This document shows, piece by piece, positions 30,317 to 45,300 of a stretch of 64,000 nt of DNA. The number at the start of each line of letters is the position of its first letter. The first letter of the stretch is position 1. The notes below the pieces were generated by a model, which was not told the DNA's origin, made no database searches, and worked only from the letters and a program-made list of their open reading frames with translations. Source of the stretch: Rahnella inusitata (GTDB lineage: Bacteria; Pseudomonadota; Gammaproteobacteria; Enterobacterales; Enterobacteriaceae); NCBI RefSeq assembly GCF_003263515.1, contig NZ_JYDE01000017.1, positions 124,001 to 188,000 on the forward strand. The letters run 5' to 3'. A program made the position numbers and the translations under genes.

Positions 30317-33300
30317 ATGGCTCAGAACGGCGGCGTAGTTATTGATGTTCTTGCTCGTAAAGATGGTGCAGTAATCTCTCAGATTTCTGATGCCAGTCAG
30401 GATGTTACCCTCAACCAATTGAGCATCGTGCGCGTTCACGCAACGCGCGATGCGGTCGCCAGCTACGAACGCGTGGGTAACGATCTGGTTATCCACATGA
30501 AAGATGGCCGTACCGTACGCTATCACAGCTTTTTCGATACGGATGGCAAAGGCCACCACAGCGAGCTGATTTTTGACGACGGTGTTCACCCGATTGAACA
30601 CGCTGCTTTTGTCGATACCGGCGCGACGGCAGGCGCGGTCACCGTCGTTCCCGCGTATGAAACCATCCCCGACGTCGGTGTCTTACTGCTCGACTCTTCC
30701 AACTTTGACCCTGCAATCCTCGGCGCTGTCCTTGGTGTTGTCGCCCTCGGCGCAGGCATTGCCATTGCCGCAGGCGGCGGTGGTGGTGGCGGTGGTGGCA
30801 GCAGTAACAATGGTGGAAGCCAGGGAGGCAATAACGGCGGTAATAACGGGGGCAACAACGGCGGTACGGGCGGGGAGAACGGCGGCAACAATGGCGGAAC
30901 CGGTGGAGAGAACGGCGGCAATAACGGCGGAAATACCGGTCAGGCTGCGAGTCTGACACTGGGAGCTTTTGCCGGTGACAACATTCTCAATGCGGCCGAA
31001 GCTCGCCTCGAGCAAATCTTCTCAGGGACGGCGGGAAATGTTGCCGCTGGCCAGACCATCACGCTGACTGTCAACGGTAAAAGCTATACCAGCACGGTAG
31101 GTGCAGACGGTAAATGGGACATTAATCTGCCTCCGGCTGATTTGGCTAATCTGGCAGACGGCACCTATGTCATCTCCGTGACCGTGACCGGCACCGACGG
31201 TAATTCAGTCACACAGGGTGTCACTGTTGTGGTGGACAGAACGCCGCCAGTGGTCACTGTCGAACAGATTGCCAGCGATAATATCCTCAATGGTGATGAG
31301 CATCAGCAACCGCTGACTGTGAACGGTACGGCCTCAATTTCTGAAGCCGGACGCACCGTAGTTGTTACTCTCGGCGGCGTTGAATACAGCGCAGTCGTTG
31401 GCGCGGACGGCAAGTGGTCGGTGACCATCCCGGCCGATGCGGTGCAGGCGCTGACCAATGGCGAATACACCCTCACGGCATCGCTGACCGATGCGGCCGG
31501 TAACCAGACCTCCACGCCTGCTGAATTTTTGGTAGACGACAACGCTGGCATTCTGACCATCAACCCGGTTTCCGGTGATGGCCAGCTGAATGCTGTCGAA
31601 GCGCAGTCTCCGCTGGTGATTTCCGGCAACGCAACCAACGTGCCGGAAGGCTCCGTTATCACCGTGACCTTAAATGGTCAGACGTACACCGGCACGACGG
31701 GCCCAAATGGTGCATGGAGTGTGAATGTTCCGGCAGATGCTTTGCAGGCGCTGACCGATGGCACAACAACGCTCACCGTCAGCACCACAGATGCAGACGG
31801 CAATCAGATATCCACCACAACCGATTTTAACGTGGCCGTGCATCCTGGCGAACTGACGCTGGTTCCGCCATTTGGCGATGGCACGCTCAATGCTCAGGAA
31901 TCTGGCGGCGATCAGACGCTCACCGGGAATACTGGCCTGAAAGGCGACGGACAAACCGTCAGTGTGGTGATTGGCGGGCAAACCTATACCGGTACCGTAG
32001 CACCCGACGGAAGTTACAGTGTGAGCCTTCCGGCTGCCGCGCTGGCAACATTACCGCAAGGCAACAACGCGGTGGTCATCAACGTCACCGATACCGCCGG
32101 TAACCACACCACACTCAATACTACGGTGTCTGTCGATACCCTTGCGCCAACCCTGACCGTGAACCCGCTGGCGGGAGACGGGCAGATTAGTCTGGCGGAA
32201 GCCGCAGGCGAGCTGACCCTTTCGGGGACGGCATCAGTCAGTGAAGCCGGTCGGACCGTCACCCTCACCGTCGGTGGACTCAACTTTATCGCTGTCGTGG
32301 GCGACAATGGCGTCTGGAGTACTACCATCCCGGCGGGCGCGCTCAGCGGCCTGAATGGTGATTTCACCGTCACTGCGACACTGTCTGATGCCGCAGGTAA
32401 CACCACCACCAATACCAGTTCAATTCACGTTGCTGCCGATGCCACGCTTCAGCCTGCAATCACCGTCGATATATTTGCCAGCGATAACGCTGTCGATGGT
32501 GCTGAAGTCAAAACCGCCCAGGTACTGAGCGGTACCACTACCCGCGTAGAAGCCGGTCAAATCGTCACCATCACCCTCAATGGTCAACAGTATCAGGCCG
32601 AAGTTCAGGCCAGCGGCAAATGGAGCGTGATCATTCCGGCTGCTGACATGGTGGCACTGGCTGACGGCTCACAAACCATCACCGTCAGCGTTGCTGATAA
32701 AGCCGGTAACCCGGCGACCGGCAGCGAAGGTTTCACCGTCATCAGCACCGATGACGGCATCGCGATTGACCCTGTCACCGGCGATAACGTGATTAACGCC
32801 GTTGAAACCGCAGCGGGGATCACCATCAGCGGTACCACTTATGGTGTTGACGTTGGCGCACAGGTCACCGTCAAATTTGGCGCACTCACTCGTTATGCAT
32901 TGGTGGGCGCCAACGGCAAATGGAGTCTGTTAATAAGTTCGTCTGATATCGCCGGGATCGACACCGCGACCACTTCGTTATCCGCTTCGGTTGTCGGCAG
33001 CAATGGCGATGTCCTGACTAACAGCGTCAATGTCGGGATCGACAACGTTGATCCTACGCCGACGTTGAATACGCCGTTTGGCGACAGCTTCCTCAATCTC
33101 GCCGAAGCGGCAGCCGGTCAGGCGCTCAGCGGTACCACCGGTAAAAGCGGCGAAGGCCAGACGGTGACTGTGACCGTTGGCGGGCAAACCTACACGGCGA
33201 CTGTTGCCGCAGATGGCAGCTGGACGGTGACTCTCCCCGCGGCAGATTTGCAGGCATTGCCTCAGGGGCCACTGCAAATTTCTGTCACAGCAGCCGACGC

Positions 33301-36300
33301 GGCGGGAAATACTGCGACCGTGGTCTCCACGGCAAATGCTGATTTCACCGCTCCGGTTCTGACCGTCAATCCTGTTGCGGGCGACGGTTATGTCAGTATT
33401 GCCGAAGCGGCAGGCCCGATTGCTATCACCGGTACCGCGTCACTTTCCGAAGCCGGGCGCACGGTATCTGTGACGCTCAATGGCGAAACCTATACCGGTA
33501 CCGTGCAGCCGAATGGCCAGTGGAGTATTACCGTTCCTGCGGGCGCGCTGTCAGCGGTCGCGGACGGGCAATATCCGCTGAGTGTTGAAATTTCGGATGC
33601 AGCAGGCAACAGCACCACCGTCACCTCAACCGTTCAGCTCGATGGCAATCCGGCAACGGCGCCGACCCTGACGCTCAATACCTTTGCGGGCAACAACGTG
33701 GTGGATGGCGCAGAACAGCAGACGGCGCAAATCCTCAGCGGCACAACCAGCCAGGTTGAAGCCGGTCAGACAGTGACTGTCACGCTCAACAATGTGACCT
33801 ACACCGCCACTGTGCAGACGGGCGGCAACTGGAGTGTCAGCATTCCTTCGGCTGACCTGCTGGCGCTGCAAAACGGTTCCCTGACCCTGACGGCGACCGT
33901 CAGTGACAAAGCGGGCAATCCGGCGAGCGGCACTACAAATCTCACCGTCGATAACACCCTGAGCGGCCTGTCAGTCGAACCTCTGACCGGCGATAACCTG
34001 CTCAATGCCGCCGAAGCGGCGGCGGGCGTAACGCTCACCGGCACCTCGACCAACGTACCGGTCAACGGCGTTGTTACTCTCACGCTCAACGGTAAAACCT
34101 ACACCGCTACCGTGGGCGTCGGCGGTGGCTGGAGCGTTCAGCTTCCGGCGGGCGATCTGGCTTTACTCTCTGACGGCACGCATACCCTCAATGTATCAGC
34201 GACCGATGCGGCCGGTAATCCGGTCAGCAGCAGCCTGAGCTTTGACGCGATCACCCACAGCCTGCCTTCTGTTACGCTGAATACGCCATTTGGTGATGGT
34301 CTGTTAAATGCAACCGAAGCGGGCAGTGTACAAACACTGAGCGGTTCAACCGGCGTCAGTGGCACCGGGCAAATAGTCACCGTCACGCTGGGCGGTAAAG
34401 ATTATCAGGCGACAGTCGGCGCTGATGGCAGCTGGAGTGTCAGCATACCGTCAGCCGATCTCGGCGCGCTTACTCAGGGTGACGCACCGGTTCAGGTCGT
34501 TGCGAAAGATGAAGTGGGTAACGAAAGCCTGATCACCGCCAATGTCACTGTTGATACGGTAGCGCCGGTGGTCACGGTGGATCCGGTTGCCGTTGATGGC
34601 ACCATTAACAACGCCGAAGCTGGCGCATTAATTCCTGTCACCGGGACTGCGGGCGTGGCGGAAGCCGGGCGTACGGTGACCCTGACCATTGCCGGACACA
34701 CTTACACCGGCACTGTTTTGGATGACGGCAGCTGGACGGTGAACATTCCGGCCAATGCATTGATTAACGTGGCGAACGGTTCTTATACCCTGACCGCCAG
34801 CGTCTCTGACGCTGCAGGCAATACCGGCAGTGCCAGCGAAACGGTCACCGTCACAGCGAACCCGGCGCAGTTGCCGACCATCAGCGTGAATACCTTTGCG
34901 GGTAACAACGTGGTGGATTCGGCTGAAAATCAGGTTGTGCAGACCCTGAGCGGTACGACGTCCAACGTCGAAGCCGGTCAGATTGTCACTGTCACTATCG
35001 GGCCACTGAGTTACGAAGCTGTTGTTCAGGCCAGCGGTGCATGGAGCGTCAGCATTCCGGCAAATGCGCTGGAAAATGGCAACCTGACCGTCAACGTCTC
35101 GGTGAGCGATAAAGCCGGTAATCCGGCGACTGGCTCATCAGACTTCCTGGTCGATACCACCCTCGGCGGCATCGCCATCAATACCATCGCCGGTGATAAC
35201 AACATCAACGCCAGCGAAGCGGCGCAGGGGGTTGTCATCAGCGGTACGACCGCAGACGTGCCGGAAGGCACCACGGTCACCATCAAACTGGGCGGCATCA
35301 CCTACACCACTACCACGGATGTTGACGGTAACTGGACGTACACCGTTCCGGCAGGGGATATTGCCAATCTGGCCGACGGTACCAGTCACGTTATCGTCTC
35401 GACGGTGACCACGGCCAACGGCACCGTGACCAGCCAGCAGGACGTGGGCATTTACACCACACTGCCGGAACCGACCCTGAATACGCCATTTGGCGATGGT
35501 CTGTTAGGGTCCACCGAAGCCACCACCGATCAGACGCTCACCGGTAAAACGGGCCTGACCGGCGATGGTCAGACTGTCACCGTAGAAATTAACGGCGTTC
35601 CTTACACCGGCACTGTGGCGACTGACGGATCATGGACCGTGACCGTGCCTTCCGCTGACTTGCAGAACCTGCCAGCCACGGATAACCCAATTATCGTGAC
35701 CGTGACAGACGCAGCCGGTAATAGCAGCACGCTGACCGGCAACGTGAATGTTGATTTCACGCCGCCAACGCTGCTTCTCAATCCGGTGGCGACCGATGGT
35801 GTGATCAACACCGCTGAAGCCGCAAGCGGTCTGAGCCTTAGCGGGACGGCATCACCAGAAGATGCGGGACAAACCGTCACGCTGACTTTCAATAACCAGA
35901 CCTACACCGCGCTGGTACAGGGTAACGGCACCTGGAGTACCAGTATTCCGGGCGGCACGCTGACCGGTGTGGCCGACGGCGATTACACCCTGACCGCGAC
36001 CCTCAAAGATGCGGCGGGCAACAGCACCACCACAACCGGACAGGTCACGCTGGATCAGACCGGACCGGTTCTGACCATTACGCCAGTCGGCGGTGACGGT
36101 CTGGTGAGTGCGGCGGAAGTGACGTCCGGTATAACGCTCAGCGGTACAACGTCGCCTGACGAAGCCGGTCAGACGGTGACCATTAGCTTCAACGATAAAT
36201 TCTTTACGGCGCTCGTCCTTCCCGATGGTTCGTGGAGCACAACCGTGCCTTCCACCGCGCTGGCCGGACTTCCGGCAGGCAGCTATACCGTGTCGGCGCT

Positions 36301-39300
36301 GATCAGTGATCCGTCCGGTAACCCGACGACCACCACCAGCCAGATAACGCTCGATCTCACTCCGCCAGCCCTGACGGTAAATCCGCTGACCGGTGATGGA
36401 CGTGTGAACGCCATTGAAGGGGCGGCCGACATTCAGGTCACCGGTTCAACCGATGCCGCTGAAGTCGGGGGCATTGTGACGGTGACCATTGCGGGGCTCA
36501 GTTATAACGCAACGGTTCAGGCGGACGGCACCTGGACGGCGACCATTCCGGCCGGTGTGCTGGCAAACGTCGTTAACGGTTCTTATCCGCTGACCGCGTC
36601 CTTATCTGATGCCGCCGGTAATACTGCCAGTGTCAGTGAAAACGTCAGCCTGGCTGCCAATCCGGCGGCACAACCCGTCATCGACATCAACGACTTCGCG
36701 GGCAATAACCTGCTGGATGCGGCAGAAAGTCAGGTGGCGCAAACCCTGAGCGGTACAACCACGAACGTGGAAGCCGGTCAGATTGTGAATATCACGATTG
36801 GTGATGCCACCTTCACTGCCACCGTGTTAGCCAGTGGCGCATGGAGTGTGTCCGTCCCGGCGGCCACGTTGGGTGCTCTGGCGAATGGTTCAGTCACCAT
36901 CAATGTCTCCGTTAGCGATCTGGCGGGCAACCCGGCCAGCGCGTCTGAAAACTTCACCGTGGATACCACGCTCGGCGGTGTGGGGATCGATATCATCGCG
37001 GGCGACAACAAAATCAATGCTTTGGAAGCGGCAAGCGGCGTGATCGTCAGCGGCACCACCTCTGACGTCCCTGAGGGAACCGACGTGCGCATTGTGATCG
37101 GTACGATTGACGTCACGGTACAGACCGCAGCCGACGGCACCTGGAGTTATACCCTGACGCCAGAGCAGGTGGCGACATTACCGGAAGGTACCTCGGCGGT
37201 TGTCGTGACCACCGTGACCACCGCCAATGGCCCGGTCTCCAGCGAACAACCGCTGGGTATTTACACCACCCTGCCAACGCCGACTATTGAACCGGCCTTT
37301 GGTGACGGACGTCTGAGTACCGCTGAAGCGGCAACCGCCCAGACGCTCACCGGTACCACGGGTCTGACCGGTGACGGCCAGACGGTCACCGTAAGCATTG
37401 CCGGACAGAATTACACCGGCACCGTCGCCACAGACGGGACATGGACCGTCACCATCCCGTCCGATTCGCTGAAAGCGCTGCCAGCGGATGTGGACAATAT
37501 TCTGGTCACCGTTACGGATGCGGCCGGTAACGGCGGCACCGTCAACGGTTCAGTCGCCGTGGACTTTACCGCACCGACGCTCAGTGTGGCGCTGGTGTCC
37601 GGTGATAACGCGATCAATGCGACCGAAATTCTCGGTGCGGTCGAACTGACCGGTACGGCGAGTCCGGAGGATGCAGGCCAATTCGTTCAGCTGACGTTCA
37701 ATAACGTGACCTATACGGCGCAGGTGCAGCCCGATGGTTCATGGACCACCAACATCCCGGCGGGAGATCTGACCGGATTGCAGAACGGTAATTACATTCT
37801 CAATGCCAGCCTGACCGATCTGGCGGGTAACACCACTACGTTGCCGGTGACCATCGCCATTGCGACCACTTTACCGACACCGTCGATTACCGCGCCGTTT
37901 GGCGATGGTTATCTTAATGCGCTTGAGGCGGGCAGTGATCAAATCATCACCGGCAGCACAGGCGCGACCGGACCGGGGCAAACTGTTTCTGTCACCTTTG
38001 CCGGGGAGACCTACAACACCACGGCGGATGCGCAGGGACAATGGTCGATCACAATTGCGTCCACCGTGCTGGAAAACCTCACCGACGATACCTTGCCGAT
38101 GGTGGTCACCGCCACCGATGCGGCGGGCAATTCCGGTACGGCGACCAACCAGATAACCGTTGATTTCACCGCGCCGGAGCTGGTCATTGGCGCCGTTGCG
38201 GGCGACAACATCATCAACGCGGCTGAAGCCCTGCAACAGGTGGTGATCAGCGGAACCTCAGACATCGCCGATGCCGGACAACCGGTGTCCGTAGTGCTGA
38301 ATTTCAACGGTGTGACTTACACCGCGCTGGTACAAAACGACGGAAGCTGGAGCTTTACGCTGCCGGGTAACGTCGTGCAACAACTTCCTGATGGCCCGTA
38401 CTCCTTAACCGCCACCCTCACGGATGCGGCGGGTAACATGACGACTGAAACGCGCAGCTTCACCGTGGATGCCGCCAGGGCCACTCTGCCTACGCTGACC
38501 ATCACCGATATCGCGGGCGATGATTACATCAACGTGGCGGAAAAAACCGACGGTTTCACTATCACCGGGACCTCGACCAATATCGAAGCTGACCAGCCGG
38601 TCAATGTACTGTTCAATAACGTCAGCTATCCGACCACCGTGGGTACTGATGGCAGCTGGTCGGTGAATATTCCGGCATCTGCCCTGACGGGGCTTTCCGA
38701 TGGGCCTCTGGTCGTGACAGCGGGCTCGCTCGATAGCTCTGGCAACCCGGCGAGTACCACCCACAACGCGACCGTGATTGCCCAGGCGGGTGATTTACCG
38801 ACCGTAACCATCAAAACGGTGTCCGGCGATGACATTATTAACTCGCAGGAGCACAACCAGCCGCTGACCCTCAGCGGGACCACCACCCACGTACCGACCG
38901 GTAATATCATCACCGTCACGTTGAATAACGTCACCTATTCGCCGTTGGTGCAGTCTGACGGCTCGTGGAGCGTCACACTCACCGTGGCGCAAACTCAGGC
39001 GTTACCGGAAGGCGACAATCTGATCACTGCGACGGCGACAGACATCGCGAGTAACCCGGCCAGTGCTACGCATGACATTACTGTTCACACGACGCCAACG
39101 CTGCTGACCGTTGATGTTGATACCGGGCTGGATAATATCCTCAATGCTGCGGAAGTGCTGACCGGCCTGCCGGTGAGCGGCATCACGGAAAGCAACGTTA
39201 CCGTCACGGTGAAACTCAACGGCATCACCTACACCACGGTTTCTGATAACGACGGCAACTGGAATGTCACCATTCCAACGCTCGACCTGCGGGGAATCAC

Positions 39301-42300
39301 CACCGACGGGCTGAAAACCGTCGAGGTCAGTGTCACGGGGGCTGATGGCAATACCAACACGGTGACCGATGATTTCACGCTGGCTATTAACACCCTGCCA
39401 ACGCTGACGATTGGGCCAGTGGCGGGAGACAATATTCTCAATATTGCTGAATCAGCGGCAGGCTTTATCGTCACGGGGGCAGCGTCCAATCTGCCGGACG
39501 GCACTGCGGTTATTCTGACCATCGGTACAGTGCAGTTCAACGGCACAGTGACCGGCAATGTCTGGACCGCGAACGTCGGTGCCGGACAGCTCAATGTGCT
39601 GCTCGGTTCCGCGGCGGATATTTCCGTGACAGCGGTGGACGCCGTCACCGGCAATACCGCCTCTGTCAGCGGCAGCCTGACGGTTGACCTGACGCCGGTG
39701 CCTGCTCCGGTGATTAATCAACCGTTTGGCGATGGTGCACTCAACGCAGCTGAAGCGGCAGCAGACCAAATTATCAGCGGCACTACCGGTATCACGGATG
39801 TGAAATCGGTGCTGGTCACCGTGGGTACCACCGAGATTATCGCCACGGTGAATCCGGACGGCTCATGGTCTGCAACTATTCCTTCTGACGTGCTTTCTGC
39901 GTTACCTGACAGCACTGCCGGTACCCCGGTTACCGTGGTAGTGACAGACGTTGGCGGTAACTCCAACAGCACAGCCATTAATGTGCCGACTATCGTGAAC
40001 GATCTGCCACTGGCGACCGTGACTGACAGTTTTGGCGGTCTTATCAACTACGCAGAAGCGCAGGCGGGCGGGACGCTGAGCGGCCTCACCGGTGCCACCA
40101 CCGCCGGGCAAACTGTCGTGGTGAACATCAACGGCACTGACTACACCACCGCCACGGTCGATGCGGCGACGGGCACGTGGGAGCTGGCATTGCTGCCATC
40201 CCAGCTGGCAACACTGCCAAACGGTAACTGGACGGTTACCGTCACCGTGACTGATGCCGTGGGTAACTCCAGTACTGACAGCGAAATTCTGGGCGTCCAG
40301 ATTTCGCTTCCGGCGGCACCGGTTATCGATCAGCTGTTTGGCGACAGCGTACTGAACTTCGCAGAAGCCGCGACAGCGCAGACGATCACCGGCGCGACGG
40401 GGATCACCGGCAACGATCAAAGCGTTCAGGTGACAATCGCCGGGATCACCGGCAGTCCGTTTACCGTGACGCCAGCCGCTGACGGCACGTGGAGCCTGGA
40501 ACTGTCCCCGGCACAACTGGCGCAGTTCGGCACCACCGGCGATCACACCATTACGGCGACGGTTACCGATCAGTACGGCAACACCAGTCTGGCGGCGAGT
40601 TCCACCTTCACCGCCGATGTGACGCAACTGACGCCGACCATCACCGACAGTTTCGGCCCTGTGCTGAACATTGCCGAAGCGGCGGGTGTGGTGTCGATTG
40701 GCGGATTATCAGGGGCGCTGGGTAACCAGAATGTGACCCTGACCGTTGATGTGGGCGGCAAAACCTATCCGGCCACCGTGATACCGGCAACGGGTGAATG
40801 GACGGTCAGTATTCCGGCAGGCGTACTCAGTTCGCTGACCGGTACGGATCATACTTTCATCGTTAACGTGACCGATGCCAACGGTAATACGGGCAGCAGT
40901 ACGCTCAGCTTCACTACCGACTTCACGCCACCGGCTATCACGATTACAGACGTGTTTACCGATGGTTACCTGAATGCGAGTGAACTGCTGTCGGGCGCGG
41001 CGATCACCGGGACGTCCGATGCGCCATTTGGTAGCACGGTCTCCGTGAATATCGGTGCGGCCGGTCCGTTTACCACCACCGTGGACGCAGGCGGAAACTG
41101 GACGCTGACGCTGAATAATACTCAGCTTTCTACGGTTGCACAGGGCAGTCTGGCCATCACCGCGACCGTCAGTGACGAGAACGGTAACCCAGGTGCGGCA
41201 ACCGGCAGCGTGATTGTGGCCTCTTCCGGCGCAGGTCTGCCTGCCATCGACATCAATACCTTTGTCGGCGGCGACGGCCTGAATTACACCGAGAGTCTTT
41301 CACCGCAAATCTTGTCGGGTACCACCAGCAAGATTGCGGTCGGGTCTACGGTCACTATCACTATTCCTGGTGTGGCGGGCCCGTTAACGGCCATCGTCGG
41401 CGAGGGCGGTTCCTGGTCGCTGACACTGACACCCGTGCAGCTTCAGGCGATCACCGACAACAGCACCATCAGCGTTTCTGTCACGGATGTCGCGGGCAAT
41501 ACCGCGACCGATACTCTCCCGAACTTTGGGGTCGATCTGACTGTGCCAGCGCTGCCATCCATTTCCCTCAACGTGGTCGCAGGTGATAACTACATCAACC
41601 TTGCTGAACACAACACCGGCACCATCACTCTTTCCGGTGCCGCTGCCGGGCTTGGTGTAGTTCCGGGTGTCTCACAAGTCGCTATTCTGGTGGGGGTAAC
41701 GCCAGTTACAGCGACCGTTCTGGCCGACGGGACATGGACGGTTAATGTGCCAGCCAATTTATTTACTGATGGCAGCAGCACAGTTATTACAGCAACGGTG
41801 CTTACTGCGACAGCGAACCAGACCGTACTTACCGATCTGACGCCGCCGGTACTCACACCGGGCAACATCAGTGCAGACAACAACGTGCTTAATGCCACCG
41901 AAGCCGCGGCGAATCAGGCCATCAGCGGCACCGCAGACACGGGCGATGTCGGGCGTACCGTTACCATCACCATGAACGGCAAAACTTACACCGCCGTGGT
42001 GCAGGGCGGAGGCGGCTGGAGTGTTGGCGTCCCGGCGTCTGACTGGAATGCACTTGGACAGGGCGATAACAGCTATACCGCATCGCTTACCGATCTGGCC
42101 GGTAACAACACCACCGTCACGCATAACTTCACGGTCGATACCGTGGGCGCGTTGCTGACGCTGGGCTTGACCAGTGGCGGAGGCGATCTGGTCGATAACG
42201 TCCTGAGCCTGACCGAAGCCTTACTGGGCACCGTGATCGGCGGCACCTCCGATGCCGGTACCAACTCATTGGTCACAGTGAAAATTGCCGGTGTCACCGT

Positions 42301-45300
42301 GGGTACCGCTAACGTTCAGGGAGATGGCACCTGGAAACTGACGCTGCTGCCAGAGCAGTTAACCGGACTGGCTCTTGGTGACGGCACACATCTGGTTTCT
42401 GCGTCAGTTGCTGACTCGGCGGGTAACACGACGGATGTGAATCTGGGTCTGAATCTCCAGTTCAATCAGCTGCTTGATGTCAACCTGCTGACCGGTCTGC
42501 CGGTGCTTAACGGCGCGGCGCTGCTGGTCAATCAGGTGCTGAGCGGCAGCACAACCGATGCCGGTGCAGGATCTACCGTCAACGTCAAACTGGGCGATAC
42601 CGTGCTGGCGAGTTCTGTTGTCGGCGCAGACGGCAACTGGAATCTGGCGCTGCTGCCAAACGTATTGCAGGGATTGTTGCAGGGGAATAATGCCCTGACG
42701 CTGTCTATCACCGATCAGTACGGCAACGTGCATTCCGAACCGCTGAATATTGAGGTGGCTTCCCTTGCACCGGTGATTGATACCGTCGGCGGTCTGCTGG
42801 CGGGCACCACCAGCCTGCTCAACACCACCACAACCGGTGTTGAACAGGTGGTCAGCGGAACCACCACGGCGGTCAACGGCACACTGGCCACCCTGAAAGT
42901 GGGTGCGCTGACCTTCACCGGAAACGTCGTTAACGGCGTGTTCTCCATTGCCGTACCGGCGCATGCGCTGGATACGCTGGCCGACGGCGTGGTGCCGGTA
43001 GTGCTTTCCGTGGCAGATGCCGCGGGCAACATTACCACCCAGACCCTGGGGAACCTGACCGTTGCGGTGAATAACCTGCCGCAAATTGTGCTGGATCCTC
43101 TGTTCGGTGATGGCCTGCTTAACGCCGCGGATTTACTGCTCAATCAGGTAGTCACCGGAACCGTGAAGAACGTGGCGGCGGGTTCTACTGTGGCTGTCAC
43201 CGTGGGCAACAACCCGGCGATTAACGCCACGGTAGATGCCAGCGGACACTTCTCGGTCACCGTGCCAAACAATCTGCTGACGAATCTGCTCAATGGATTG
43301 CTGGATGTGAAAGTGGATGTGAATGCCACCAACGGCAACACCGGCACCCTGACTACGGAGGCGACCGTCAATATCACGGCGCCAACCGTAACCCTCAATA
43401 CGCCGTTCACCGATGGCCTGCTGAGTGCGGCGGATGCGCTGCTGACGCAGACCATCAGCGGGATCGCCAGCGGCGTGGCGACCGGTTCGACGGTCAGTGT
43501 GGTCGTTAACGGCAAAACCTATCTGGGCACGACCACTAATGCAGCCGGTAATTTCAGCGTCACGCTGCAACCGGGCGACCTCAGTCTGTTCCAGGACGGC
43601 AGGCTGGACATCCGCGCATCTGTCGCCAACGCTGTGGGCAACCTTGGTTCGGGCGCAGCTTCCGCAAACGTCATCATTCATTCTCTGCCGAAAGTGGTGC
43701 TCGATCCGCTGTTTGGTGGCGACGGTATCCTGAATCTGGCTGAATCCCTGCTGTCTCCGGTGATAAGCGGTACGGTCATCAACGGTCGTGAGGGGGAAAC
43801 CGTCACCATCAGTCTGGGCGTGTTAAACCTGACCGCCACGGTCGGTGCCGACGGCAAATTCAGCGCTGCATTGAATGCCGCCAATCTGACTAATCTGCTC
43901 GACGGCAACCTGACGCTGGGTGTCACCGTGACCGATACGGTCGGCAACACGGCGACCACCAATGCCGGTGTGACGGTCGGTATTCACGCTGCACCGGGCA
44001 TTGTGCTTAACCCTGTCTTCGGCGACGGCATTCTCAACGTGGTGGATCTGCTCACGGCGCAGACCATCAGCGGCGTGGCGAGCAATGTGGCGCAGGGAAC
44101 GCAGGTTACGGTGACGTTGGGGGGCAAAACGTATCTGGCGACGGTCGGTATCGGTGGCGCATTCAGCGTGGCGGTGCCAACGCTGGATCTCGGCAGCCTG
44201 ATTAACGGCTCGTTTGACGTGGTGGCTAAAGTCGTGGATGGCGTCGGTAACCAGGCAACGCAAACCGGCGTGCTGAGCGTTATCGCGCAGTCTTTGCCAA
44301 CCATCACGCTGGACAGCATCTTCGGCGACGGTTTGCTGAACGCCGCAGATGCGCTGTTAACCCAGACCATCACCGGTCACACCACCAATGCGGTGGGGTC
44401 GACCGTCACGCTGACGGTCGGAAATTCTACCGTCAGTGCGTTGGTGAAAGCGGACGGCACGTTCTCTGCTAACGTCGGCGCGTCAATACTGGGGGCTCTG
44501 ACGGATGGCGTGCTCAACGTCAGTGCGAACCTGACCAATGCCGCCGGGCACTCAACCTCCGGTACGGGCTCGGCGTCGGTCGGATTGCATCTGCCGACGA
44601 TCAACATCCCGTTACCATCCCTGTTTGGTGGCGATGGCTTCCTCAACCTGAGTGAAGCCAGCAGCAGCGAAACCGTGAGCGGAACCACCAACGCGGCGAA
44701 CGGCAGTCTGGTGTCCGTTACGGTCGGCGGCATCACGCATACCGGTACGGTCACTAACGGTGCCTGGAATGTGGCGTTCACCTCGGCAGAACTGAAAGGC
44801 ATTGCTGACGGTGCAACCCAGGTCGGGGTCGCGATTACCGACTTGCTCGGCAACGTGAGCAACACGACTCAGGCGCTGACGGTGAAAACCCATGCGTTGC
44901 CGGTCGCGTCTCTCGACGCACTCGGTTCGCTGACCGGTTTGCTGGGCGGCATTTTGGGCTCGGGGCTGACACTCACGGGTAAGAGCCGCAACATCGGCGC
45001 AGGCGGTGTGGTGCTGGTGACCTTACTGGGGAATACGTTGTCCGGGATCGTGCAGGCCGACGGGACATGGACGGTGAAATTCAGCAGTGCGGTGTTCAAT
45101 GCTTTCAGCATCCTGAACCTCCCGGCGCTGCTGGCAGCACTGACCGGCGACGTGGTGGAACTGCGCGCCACGGACGTGGCGGGTAACGGGTTCGACGTTC
45201 ACGTCGGGCTGTCCGGTGGTTCGACGCTGCCGCCGGAAACACTGGCAGCGCAGGCCAGCCTGCTCTCCACCACTGACGATAGCCATGCACTGGCGGGCGC

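Noticed and set aside
30947-45220. Regular repeats considered as a CRISPR-like or satellite array
   Set aside because: The 300-bp periodic units form one continuous coding frame of Ig-like domains; there are no spacers and no cas genes.
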